Origin: Streptomyces sp. LS1784
Lineage (GTDB): Bacteria; Actinomycetota; Actinomycetes; Streptomycetales; Streptomycetaceae
Length of the DNA: 46,860 nucleotides
Assembly: GCF_020103755.1 (NCBI RefSeq)
Contig: NZ_JAHSQD010000009.1
Coordinates: 1-46,860 of the forward strand
Direction of reading: 5' to 3'
Below, piece after piece: positions 6,649 to 14,145 of the stretch. Within the stretch, counting starts at the first letter, position 1; each line of letters begins with the position of its first letter. The position numbers and the translations under genes are program-made. The notes beneath the pieces were generated by a model that was given only the letters and a program-made list of their open reading frames with translations, made no database searches and was not told the DNA's origin.

Positions 6649-8931
6649 TTGTCGCAGGTGGCCGGCTCCTCCTCGATCTGGCCCGGCACACAGCGCGCAA
6701 CCCGCCTGAACTGGAAGAATTCAACCCGCGCGCTGCTCGAATACCTCCTCACCTTCCCAGGGGAGACATGGCAGGTGAGATGGGACGCCAGTCCGCTCGG
6801 CCAGGGCCAGATCGCCGCCGATGAGGTGGGGTCCCGTCGGACAACGGGCACCAGCGTCATCCCCGGAGTCCGAGCTCTGTACTGCCTGCGCGTCATCCAG
6901 CCGACGCCACTCGCCTTCCGGCGTAACCCTCTGCCCAACTACGGGGTGATGTTCATCGCCGCTCAGGAGGACCCGCTCCTGGACAAGTACGTGGCGGAGG
7001 TACGCGCCCACCAGTTCCGCCAAGTGCACCGCCGCGACGCGATCAACGAGTTGTGCATGCTGCTGACCGTCCAGGGCGTCACCCTGAGCGATGTCACTCC
7101 CGCCGCGTTGCTGCACTTCACCCACGAGAATCGGCAGGCACGTTGCATCCTGCAACCGGGCAGCCAGGTGTCCAACCGGCTGATCGGCCGAGGCGTCTGG
7201 AACGTTCTGCATTCCATGGGGCACTTCCCGCCGTCCACACCGGAGAGCATGCGGGCCGCCCTGCTGCGTGGACAGCTCAGCGTCGAGGAACTCGTCGACC
7301 AGTACGAGATCACCAACCAGGCCGTTCGCGGACTGCTCATCGACTACCTCACCCGACGCAAGGCCGACACCGACTACTCCACCCTGAAGGACCTCGCCTG
7401 CAAGCTCACCCGCCACTTCTGGAAGAACATCGAGAGGATCAACCCCGACCAGGAGGAACTGCGCATCTCACCGGAGACCTACGCGACCTGGCGCCAGGCG
7501 ATCACCGTCAAGGACGACGGCAAACCCCGCGTCGGCCAGGACAGCATCGTCATCGCGCTCCGCTCCTTCTACTACGACCTACACACCTGGGCCGCCGACG
7601 AACCTGAGCGCTGGGCGGCATGGGTCGCACCCTGTCCGGTCCCGCCCAGCGAACTACGCGGGCTCGGGGTTCGTCGCCGGCGCATCAACGAACGCTCCGC
7701 CGACCGCACCCGCCAGCGTCAGCCCCTCCTTCCCCTGCTGGTGAACCACGTCGAAACCCGCTACGACCGCGCCCGCCTGCTCCTGGAGCAGGCCGACAAG
7801 TCGGCCGAAGGGGAGGTGTTCACTCACGAGGGGAGCGAGTACCGGCGGATCCGCACCGAAGCCGACCGCAAGTTCCTTCGCCATGGAGATGCCGTCCCCA
7901 CCCGCGTCCAGGAAGTCGACAGCGGTCGGATCGTCCACATCGGCACCGAGGAAGAAGGCGCCTTCTGGGAATGGGCGGCCGTCGAGACCCTGCGCCATTC
8001 CGGCGTGCGCATCGAGGAGCTCTGTGAACTGACCCACCTGAGCATTCGCCAGTACCAGCGGGCGAACGGCGAGGTCATCGCGCTGCTGGTGATCGCGCCA
8101 TCGAAGACTGACCGCGAGCGTGTCATCCCGATGTCCGCCGAGCTCTTCCACGTCATCGCCTCGATCATCCGCCGTCACACCCGCACCGGCCGTCCGATCC
8201 CTCTCGTCAGCCGGTTCGACTATCACGACAAGGTGTGGAGTCCCCCGATGCCGTTCCTCTTCCAGCGGCAGAACGGCACTACCCCCATGGTGTTCAGCAC
8301 CGCGACCATCCAGGTCATGCTCGGCCGGATCTGCGAGCAACTGGCCAAGAATCACCGGGAGTTCCGCGGGCTGAAGTTCACCCCGCACGACTTCCGAAGG
8401 ATCTTCGCCACCGAGCTGGTCAACAGCGGCCTGCCCATCCACATCGGCGCGGCTTTGCTCGGCCATCTTGACGTCCAGACCACCCGTGGCTACGTCGCGG
8501 TCTTCGACGAGGACATCGTCCGCCACTACCAGGAGTTTCTCCACCACCGCCGTGAGGTCCGGCCGGAGGGTGAGTACCGCGACACGACGGAGCGGGAATG
8601 GGAGGAGTTCGAGGAGCATTTCGACCGCCGCAAGGTCGAGCTTGGCTCCTGCGGACGCCCCTACGGCACCCCCTGCCAGCACGAACACGCCTGCATCCGC
8701 TGCCCGATGCTCCACATCAACCCGAAGATGCTTGGCCGCCTCGAAGAACTCGAAACCGACCTCCTCGCCCGCCTACGGCGGGCCCAGGACGAGAACTGGC
8801 TCGGCGAGGTCGAAGGCATCAACCTCACGCTCACCTTCCTGCGCGCCAAGCGCGAGGAAACGCAACGCCGAACCCGACGCCCCGCCGTCGACCTCGGCAT
8901 CCCGACAGCCCGAAGGAAGGAGGACCACTGA
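6649..8931 (+). CDS. Large tyrosine recombinase, TnpB-like (Tn554 type)
   Basis: A 760-residue protein with a long N-terminal DNA-binding region and a C-terminal tyrosine recombinase fold. Catalytic residues visible are Arg in RHSGVRIEELCEL, Lys in IAPSKTDRERVIPM, HxxR in FTPHDFRRIFATEL, His in LLGHLDVQTT and the nucleophile Tyr in RGYVAVF. A Cys/His cluster follows (SCGRPYGTPCQHEHACIRCP), seen in long recombinases of this type. Start choice is weak: TTG at 6649 opens this frame, but a GTG at 6479 overlapping the stop of the upstream recombinase begins a family-like N-terminus (PETQLRTTGQSRRHGP) in another frame. The true gene may therefore start at 6479 and be frameshifted near 6590. It presumably acts with the upstream recombinase to move the element. 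Confidence 0.85.
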   Translation: MSQVAGSSSIWPGTQRATRLNWKNSTRALLEYLLTFPGETWQVRWDASPLGQGQIAADEVGSRRTTGTSVIPGVRALYCLRVIQPTPLAFRRNPLPNYGVMFIAAQEDPLLDKYVAEVRAHQFRQVHRRDAINELCMLLTVQGVTLSDVTPAALLHFTHENRQARCILQPGSQVSNRLIGRGVWNVLHSMGHFPPSTPESMRAALLRGQLSVEELVDQYEITNQAVRGLLIDYLTRRKADTDYSTLKDLACKLTRHFWKNIERINPDQEELRISPETYATWRQAITVKDDGKPRVGQDSIVIALRSFYYDLHTWAADEPERWAAWVAPCPVPPSELRGLGVRRRRINERSADRTRQRQPLLPLLVNHVETRYDRARLLLEQADKSAEGEVFTHEGSEYRRIRTEADRKFLRHGDAVPTRVQEVDSGRIVHIGTEEEGAFWEWAAVETLRHSGVRIEELCELTHLSIRQYQRANGEVIALLVIAPSKTDRERVIPMSAELFHVIASIIRRHTRTGRPIPLVSRFDYHDKVWSPPMPFLFQRQNGTTPMVFSTATIQVMLGRICEQLAKNHREFRGLKFTPHDFRRIFATELVNSGLPIHIGAALLGHLDVQTTRGYVAVFDEDIVRHYQEFLHHRREVRPEGEYRDTTEREWEEFEEHFDRRKVELGSCGRPYGTPCQHEHACIRCPMLHINPKMLGRLEELETDLLARLRRAQDENWLGEVEGINLTLTFLRAKREETQRRTRRPAVDLGIPTARRKEDH

Positions 8932-8941
8932 CGGACAGCAG

Positions 8942-9046
8942 CTATCCACGCCGGGCGATCGTGATGATCTCCCGGCTGGAAGCAGTGATCGGCTCCCGGT
9001 TCCAGTCGCCGTACTGCGCCTCGACCTCAAACCCCGCATCAGCCAG
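8942..9046 (-). pseudogene. C-terminal scrap of a SAM-dependent methyltransferase
   Basis: The minus-strand frame reads FLADAGFEVEAQYGDWNREP then ITASSREIITIARRG before a stop. This is the closing strand pair of many class I methyltransferases (LLADAGFTVEARYGDWDRSP...EIVTVARR). Sequence upstream of about 9046 is unrelated, so only about 35 residues survive. It abuts a Tn3 transposase tail running the other way. Confidence 0.55.
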
Positions 9047-9199
9047 GAACCTGCCGAGCGCCGGCTCTCCCCGCTCAAGGACCGGCACATCAACTTCCTG
9101 GGCCGCTACCTGTTCAACATCACCGCCAGCGGCCCCGGCCAGGGCCTGCGGCCCTTCCGCGACCCCGACGCCGCCGAGGACGACGAGGAAGAGGACTGA
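9044..9199 (+). pseudogene. C-terminal scrap of a Tn3-family transposase
   Basis: The frame reads RRLSPLKDRHINFLGRYLF, then GQGLRPFRDPDAAEDDEEED and TGA. LSPL..+HIN.LGRY followed by GLRPLRDPD and an acidic tail is the usual C-terminus of Tn3-type transposases of actinomycetes. About 50 of roughly 1000 residues remain. It begins at the point where the methyltransferase fragment breaks off, marking a Tn3 end or a deletion junction near 9045. Confidence 0.6.
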
Positions 9200-9358
9200 C
9201 CGCCGGCGCACCCGGGACGTTAGGCCGTTCGTTGTACCTCGTGCCGGCCGGGCGGCACCGCCTGTGTATCCAGCGCAGGAAGAGAACGCTGATCTCCGAA
9301 AACCTTGGACTCGCCGACCGATTGTGGCCCACCAGCCGGTGAGTCGAGAGCATGGGAC

Positions 9359-10243
9359 TCAGCGGACCAGCAGGTCCTGGATGGCCGCCGCGATCTCGTC
9401 GGGTGCCTCCTCGGCCATGAAGTGGCCTGCTCGGGTCAGCCGGTGGTCCAGGTCCGGCGCCCACGCCTTCCACACCGCGGCAGCGTCGTAGCCCAGCTGT
9501 GCGCCCCAGTCCTGCTGGATGACCGTCACGGGCATGGCCAGCTGCGACCCGGCGTCCAGGTCCGCCTGGTCGTGCGTGACGTCGATGCCCGCCGAGGCCC
9601 GGTAGTCCGCAACGATGGACGTCACTGCCGCGGCGCTCGCGCTCAGGTATTCGGCACGCACGTCTTCGGGCATGGTTGTCGGGTCGTTGGCCCAGGCGTT
9701 GAGGAACGAGCCGAAGAACGCGTCCGCACTGCCTGCGATCATCGCCTCCGGCAGGCCCGGCGGCTGCGCCATCAGGAAGAGGTGGTAGCCGACCGCCGCC
9801 GAGGCGCCGCGCAGGACGTTCCACATGTCGAGCGTCGGCACGATGTCGAGGATGCCCAGGTGCGTGATGGTCTCGGGGTGGTCCAACCCCGCCCGGAAGG
9901 CGACCAGGGCGCCCCGGTCGTGGCCGACGAGGGCGAAGCGCTCGTGGCCGAGGGCCGCCGCCAGGGTCACGACGTCGGCGGCCATGGTGCGCTTGGCGTA
10001 CACATCGGGGCCGGTGGCCGCCGGCTTGTCGCTGGCGCCGTAGCCCCGCAGGTCAGGACAGATCACCGTGTGCTCGTCGGCGAGCCGCTCGGCGACGTGC
10101 CGCCACATCAGGTGGGTCTGCGGGAAGCCGTGCAACAGCACGACCGGACTGCCGCTGCCGCTACCGCCGACAGCGGCGGCCAGCTCCACACCGTCCGCGC
10201 CGGGCAGGCGGACGTGGTCGAAGCCGGGAATCGTGGGGGTCAT
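9359..10243 (-). CDS. Alpha/beta hydrolase, epoxide hydrolase / haloacid dehalogenase-like
   Basis: A complete 294-residue protein. It shows the oxyanion-hole motif LLHGFPQTHLMW, the DLRGYGASDKP strand-loop, and the nucleophile elbow VGHDRGALVA with Asp109 as nucleophile, as in fluoroacetate dehalogenases and epoxide hydrolases (serine hydrolases would have Ser there). The catalytic His lies near the end in RAGHFMAEEAP. A cap domain occupies roughly residues 130-215. No signal peptide, so it is cytoplasmic. It hydrolyses C-halogen or epoxide bonds via an ester intermediate; substrate unknown. It is divergent from a SARP regulator, with SARP-like repeats between them, suggesting that regulator controls it. 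It appears to be cargo of the transposon. Confidence 0.92.
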   Translation of the reverse strand: MTPTIPGFDHVRLPGADGVELAAAVGGSGSGSPVVLLHGFPQTHLMWRHVAERLADEHTVICPDLRGYGASDKPAATGPDVYAKRTMAADVVTLAAALGHERFALVGHDRGALVAFRAGLDHPETITHLGILDIVPTLDMWNVLRGASAAVGYHLFLMAQPPGLPEAMIAGSADAFFGSFLNAWANDPTTMPEDVRAEYLSASAAAVTSIVADYRASAGIDVTHDQADLDAGSQLAMPVTVIQQDWGAQLGYDAAAVWKAWAPDLDHRLTRAGHFMAEEAPDEIAAAIQDLLVR

Positions 10244-10354
10244 GGAAGGCCGTCCTTTCGGGTCGGGGACCGATCGGATCAGCCTGAGCGACGGCGATCA
10301 GCAGCCGATCAGTACGGCTGGGCGCAGCCCGCCCCCGTCACAGACACTGGGCGC
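10244..10354. promoter_or_regulatory. Divergent control region with SARP-type heptamer repeats
   Basis: The heptamer GATCAGC/T occurs three times on the plus strand, at 10277-10283, 10296-10302 and 10307-10313. The last two are separated by 4 bp, an 11-bp period, which is the classical spacing of direct heptamers bound by SARP regulators. The region lies between a hydrolase and a SARP gene. No clear -10 box can be tied to either direction. Confidence 0.55.
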
Positions 10355-12292
10355 ATGCGAATCGACGTGCTCGGTGCTGTGCGGGCCCTCCGCGACGACG
10401 GCAGCCCGGTCGACCTGGGCGGACCCCGTCATCGCGAGGTACTCGCCCGGCTCGTCGCCGCCGAGGGGCGGATGGTCACCACCGACACCCTGGTCGACGA
10501 CCTGTGGACCGATCCGCCGGTCCGCGCCGTGGGCGCTCTGCGTACGTTCGTCGCCGCGCTGCGCCGCGCCCTCGAACCCGAACGGCCGCCCCGCGATCCG
10601 CCGCGTGTCATCGTCACCGAAGGTCCCGGCTACGCACTGCGCCTGCCGCGTGATGAGGTGGACGTCCACCGGTTCCAGGACACCCTGGCCCGTGCCCGGC
10701 GCCACCCCGACGCGGTGACCGACCTCGGCGCGGCACTCGCGGCCTGGCGCGGACCCGCGTACGCCGATGTGCCCGGCTCCGCATGGGCGCAGCGCGAGCG
10801 GATCCGGCTGGAGGAACTGCGGTTGGAGGGCGTGGAGTTGCGTGCCCGCCTCCTCCTCGGCTCCGGGGAAGGGGCCGATCTCGTCGCCGGGCTGGGTGCT
10901 CATGTCGCCGACCATCCGTGGCGCGAGCCGGCCTGGGGGCTGCTCGCCCGCGCGCAGTACCATGCGGGCCGCCGGGCCGACGCGCTGGCCACCCTCCGCC
11001 GCGCCCGCGCGATGCTCGTCGACCAACTCGGACTGGACCCCGGTGCCGACCTGCAACGCCTGGAGATGGAGATCCTCGGCGGGTCCGTGCCGCTCGAAGG
11101 CGCACGTACTGCGTGGGCCGGCCCTGGTGTCCGGCTCGGTCCGCGCACCACCGTGGATCTGGCCCGCACCCTCGCCCTGGCGGGTGGCGACGCCCTCGTC
11201 CACTCGCGGCGCGACCGTCTCGCCGCCGTCCAGGCCGCGGAACGCACAGGAGACCTCTCCCTGACCGCGCGGATCATCGGTGCCTACGACGTGCCCGCCC
11301 TCTGGAGCCGGGCCGACGACCCCGAACAGTCCCGCGCCGTCGTCGCGGCCGCCGAGCGCACCATCACCGCGCTCGGCCCCGACGGCCCCGCCGACCTCTC
11401 CGCCCGCCTGCTGGCCACGATCGCCGTCGAGAGCCGCAGCGCCGATCTGTCCGGGACCGAGCCGGGGCGCGCGCGGCAGGCGGCGCGGCGGGCCGAGGCG
11501 CTGGCACGGGACCTGGCCGATCCCGCCCTGCTCGCCTTCGCCCTCAACGGGGTGTTCCTGCAGTCCTTCACCCGCCCCGGGCTCGCGGCGGTACGGGACA
11601 GGACCGGCGCCGAGATCCTCGACCTGGCCACCCGGCACGCGTTGCCGAACTTCGCCGTACTCGGCCGGCTCATCCGCCTGCAGTCCGCCTCCGCCCTCGG
11701 CGACCTCGACACCGCAACCTCCCACGCCGAGGCCGCCGAACAGCTCGCCGCCACCATCGAGGCGCCCCTCGTCCCCGTCCTCACCGGGTGGTTCCGGGCC
11801 CGGGTCACAGCCGCCCGCAGCACCGAACCCGGCGGACCGACCGCCGCCACGGCCGCGGCGCACTACCGCGCTGCCGAGAACGCCCTCCGGACTGCCGGAA
11901 TGCCCGGGCTGCACCGCGGCCTCTTCCCGCTCGCCCTGCTGGGGCTGCGCCTGCTGCACGACCGGCCCGCGCCCACCGACCCGCACCTCGACTGGGGTCC
12001 GTACCGGCCTTGGGCACGACCCCTCGTACTGCTCGCCCAGGACCGGACCGAGGAGGCCCGTGCCGCCCTCGCCACGGTGCCCGAACCACCGCGTGACCAC
12101 ATGCAGGAGGCCATGTGGTGCCTGACCGTCCGCGCCGCCGTACGCCTCGGCGCGCCCGGAATCGCCGCACGCGCCCAGGCTGCCCTGCGCGATGCCTGTG
12201 CCGAACACGCCGGCGCCACCAGCGGAATGGTGACCCTGGGCCCGGTGGCACGGTATCTGGCAGAGGCGGAGGCATGCGCCGGAGCGGGGTAA
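10355..12292 (+). CDS. SARP/AfsR-type transcriptional regulator with BTAD domain
   Basis: A 645-residue regulator. Residues 1-95 form an OmpR-like winged helix (MRIDVLGAVRALRDDGSPVD ... VIVTEGPGYALRL). Residues about 100-245 form the bacterial transcriptional activator domain (RFQDTLARARR, ALAAWRGPAYADV, YHAGRRADALATLRRAR, LGLDPGADLQRLEMEIL). The remaining 400 residues are helical and TPR-like; no Walker A P-loop is visible, so it lacks the NB-ARC ATPase of AfsR. The ATG at 10355 places the winged helix at the N-terminus as in the family. It likely binds the heptamer repeats just upstream and activates the divergent hydrolase and possibly itself. No biosynthetic cluster is adjacent. Confidence 0.9.
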   Translation: MRIDVLGAVRALRDDGSPVDLGGPRHREVLARLVAAEGRMVTTDTLVDDLWTDPPVRAVGALRTFVAALRRALEPERPPRDPPRVIVTEGPGYALRLPRDEVDVHRFQDTLARARRHPDAVTDLGAALAAWRGPAYADVPGSAWAQRERIRLEELRLEGVELRARLLLGSGEGADLVAGLGAHVADHPWREPAWGLLARAQYHAGRRADALATLRRARAMLVDQLGLDPGADLQRLEMEILGGSVPLEGARTAWAGPGVRLGPRTTVDLARTLALAGGDALVHSRRDRLAAVQAAERTGDLSLTARIIGAYDVPALWSRADDPEQSRAVVAAAERTITALGPDGPADLSARLLATIAVESRSADLSGTEPGRARQAARRAEALARDLADPALLAFALNGVFLQSFTRPGLAAVRDRTGAEILDLATRHALPNFAVLGRLIRLQSASALGDLDTATSHAEAAEQLAATIEAPLVPVLTGWFRARVTAARSTEPGGPTAATAAAHYRAAENALRTAGMPGLHRGLFPLALLGLRLLHDRPAPTDPHLDWGPYRPWARPLVLLAQDRTEEARAALATVPEPPRDHMQEAMWCLTVRAAVRLGAPGIAARAQAALRDACAEHAGATSGMVTLGPVARYLAEAEACAGAG

Positions 12293-12316
12293 GCGACCCC
12301 GGAACGGAGACGACCA

Positions 12317-12466
12317 GTGATCCCCATGCCGCCCCACCGTTGGAAGGACCCCGGTGTCCTCGGCGCCACCGGACCCGGAGAACACGGACCCTTCGGCCGC
12401 TGGCCCAAACCCGAAGCAGGCGAGACTGCACCCGAGCCCAGCACGCCCGAGCCCCGGCAGGAGTAG
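12317..12466 (+). CDS. Small Pro/Gly/Glu-rich protein, 49 residues
   Basis: A GTG at 12317 with GGAG 8 nt upstream opens a frame reading MPPHRWKDPGVLGATGPGEH then GPFGRWPKPE and a Glu/Pro tail. Coding bias is good. It follows the SARP gene by 24 bp and may be cotranscribed. No family recognised and no membrane segment. It is the last gene before the right end of the inserted element. Confidence 0.35.
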   Translation: MIPMPPHRWKDPGVLGATGPGEHGPFGRWPKPEAGETAPEPSTPEPRQE

Positions 12467-12647
12467 GGGAATCACAGCAAGATCAATCTCACCGGGATTT
12501 CCTGTACCTCAACTATTCACACCCGTAATCACGCAGTGCGGCGTGAGTTCGGTGCCACCTGGCACACTCCCCAGCCCCCTCATCAACGGAGCATCCCCTG
12601 CCCAACCACATACCCTTCCTCACCCTTTCGAGTGAAGTGCAGAGAAG
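12467..12647. other. Right end of the Tn554-like element
   Basis: No gene. This segment is less GC-rich than its surroundings (12480-12530 includes CTCAACTATTCACACC) and ends at the junction with the interrupted reverse transcriptase. GTGCAGA at 12637-12643 is the inverted counterpart of TCTGCAC near the left end. An in-frame stop (TGA at 12633) shows the reverse transcriptase frame does not continue through it. Confidence 0.5.
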
Positions 12648-13925
12648 CAGTGGACGCTCTACCGCTGTGCCAAGCAAGAACCCGAGCGCCGGTTCCATGC
12701 CCTGTATGGCCACGTCCTCCGCATGGACGTCTTGTGGCGGGCATGGTCCAGCGTGAGCACGAACCGGGGCGCCCCCGGGGTGGACGGCGTGAGCGTCGAC
12801 CAGGTGGCGGCCTCGGGGGTGGATGAGTTCCTCCAGGACCTGTCGGATCGACTGCGGACGCATACGTATCGTCCGTCGGTGCTGCGGCGGGTCCAGATCC
12901 CGAAACCGGGGCGGCCGGGGGAGTTGCGGCCGCTGTCGATCCCCACTGCGGCCGACCGGGTGGTGATGACGGCCGCGAAACTGGTCCTCGAACCGGTCTT
13001 CGAGGCCCGGTTCACCGAGGCGAGCTACGGTTTCCGGCCCAAGCGGTCCGCGATCGACGCGTGTGAGGCTGTGCGCGTCGCGGCGAACCAGGGACGGGAG
13101 TGGGTGTTCGAGGCCGATATCCGGGACTGCTTCGGGACGATCGGACATGATGCCCTTGTCGCTCAGGTGGAGCGGCGCGTGGCGGACCGGTCGATGCTGA
13201 AACTGATCCGGGCATGGCTGCGGATGGGAGTACTGGAGGGCGGGGTGACCTCCCCGACTGGGGCGGGAACCCCGCAGGGCTCACCGATCTCCCCGCTGCT
13301 GGCCAACATCGCCTTGCACGTCCTCGACGAGGCGTGGCAGGACGAGGGACGCCGGCTGGGGGTGCTGGTGCGCCACTGCGATGACTTCGTGGTCCTGTCG
13401 CCGACCAGACAGCGCGCCGAACAGGCGCGCGAGCTGGCCGCGCGGGTGCTGGGCAGACTCGGGATGCGGCTGCATCCGGAGAAGTCCGGCATCGTCTGCC
13501 TCACGCGGGGCGGGCAGGGTTTCGAGTTCCTCGGATTCCACCACCGGAAGGTGGAGTCGTGGAGATGGCGGGGCAGGTTCTACCTGCAACGCTGGCCCCC
13601 GCCACGGGCGTTGGGGGTTCTGCGGGACAAGATTCGCGCGGCCACCTCAAGGTCCCGGAGCGAGCGGCCGGTGGCCGCTGTGGTCGCCGATCTCAACCCG
13701 GTCCTGCGGGGCTGGGCAGCGTACTTCCGAAACGGCAACAGCGGGCGGAAGTTCAATGAGGTCGACGGCTATGTCCACGAGCGGCTGGCGATCTTCGCCA
13801 GCCGGAAACACGGCCTGCGGGGCCGGAACTGGACCAGCCGTTTCACCTACGGGTGGATCAGTCGGCTCGGGGTCTACCGCCTGACCGGGAACGTGCGCTG
13901 GGCGACGGCGCATGCCAGCTGGTGA
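12648..13925 (+). pseudogene. Group II intron reverse transcriptase/maturase, N-terminus displaced
   Basis: From QWTLYRCAKQEPERRFHALY (12648) the frame runs through all RT blocks: DVLWRAWSSVSTNRGAPGVD, RVQIPKPGRPGELRPLSIPT, SYGFRPKRSAIDACEAV, EADIRDCFGTI, AGTPQGSPISPLLANIALH, the catalytic motif RHCDDFVVL and LHPEKSGIV. The maturase domain X follows (DLNPVLRGWAAYFRNGN). There is no HNH endonuclease domain. The YADD motif is HCDD here, keeping both Asp but replacing the Tyr. The first internal ATG is at 12723, but the true N-terminus is 7.4 kb upstream at 5136-5222. Without it the protein cannot be made normally, so the intron is unlikely to be mobile. Confidence 0.88.
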
Positions 13926-14025
13926 ACGATGTCGGAAAGCCGTGTGCGGGAGAACCGCATGCACGGTTCGAAGCGGCGGGGACTGGAAACGGAGCATCAG
14001 CCACCGCGCCAGTCCCCGACCCTAC
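13926..14025 (+). ncRNA. Group II intron domains V and VI
   Basis: Domain V lies at 13937-13969: AAGCCGTGTGCGG, loop GAGAA, CCGCATGCACGGTTC. This is a 33-nt hairpin with the catalytic AGC triad and the two-nucleotide bulge. Domain VI follows, with a perfect stem GGGGACTGG (13978-13986) / CCAGTCCCC (14009-14017). The 3' splice end is placed at CCTAC, about 14025, ending in the expected AY. It follows the maturase stop by 11 nt, the normal layout. Confidence 0.8.
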
Positions 14026-14145
14026 TCAGTGGCTCAGCGCTCCTGACCCAGCTCGGATTCGGTCAACGCGCCGAGTTTTACCGGGACGTGACACGATGCC
14101 TGCTTGGGCCGGTCGTTCCGGCGTCCGCCGGTAGGGTCGCCGATT

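Larger units (their letters stand above)
5223..12647 (+). mobile_element. Tn554-like transposon inserted in the group II intron reverse-transcriptase gene
   Basis: The borders are defined by the two halves of the reverse transcriptase. The interval begins with two tandem tyrosine recombinases of about 400 and 760 codons, the arrangement of tnpA and tnpB in Tn554-type elements, and then carries cargo (hydrolase, SARP regulator, small ORF). The outer ends hold an inverted 7-mer, TCTGCAC at 5228-5234 and GTGCAGA at 12637-12643. No third small gene equivalent to tnpC is clear. Fragments of a methyltransferase and a Tn3 transposase inside show later rearrangement. The exact ends could shift by a few bases. 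Confidence 0.55.

Noticed and set aside
10244-12292. Antibiotic biosynthesis cluster suggested by the SARP gene
   Set aside because: No PKS, NRPS, terpene or RiPP genes are near; the only likely target is one hydrolase.
10298-12475. Long open frame of 725 codons antisense to the SARP gene
   Set aside because: Low-complexity Gly/Arg/Glu-rich translation caused by GC skew opposite a real gene; no family motifs and the sense strand carries a clear SARP.
13937-13969. tRNA-like hairpin with GGTTCGAA
   Set aside because: It is domain V of the group II intron; no cloverleaf can be drawn. No tRNA or rRNA was seen elsewhere.
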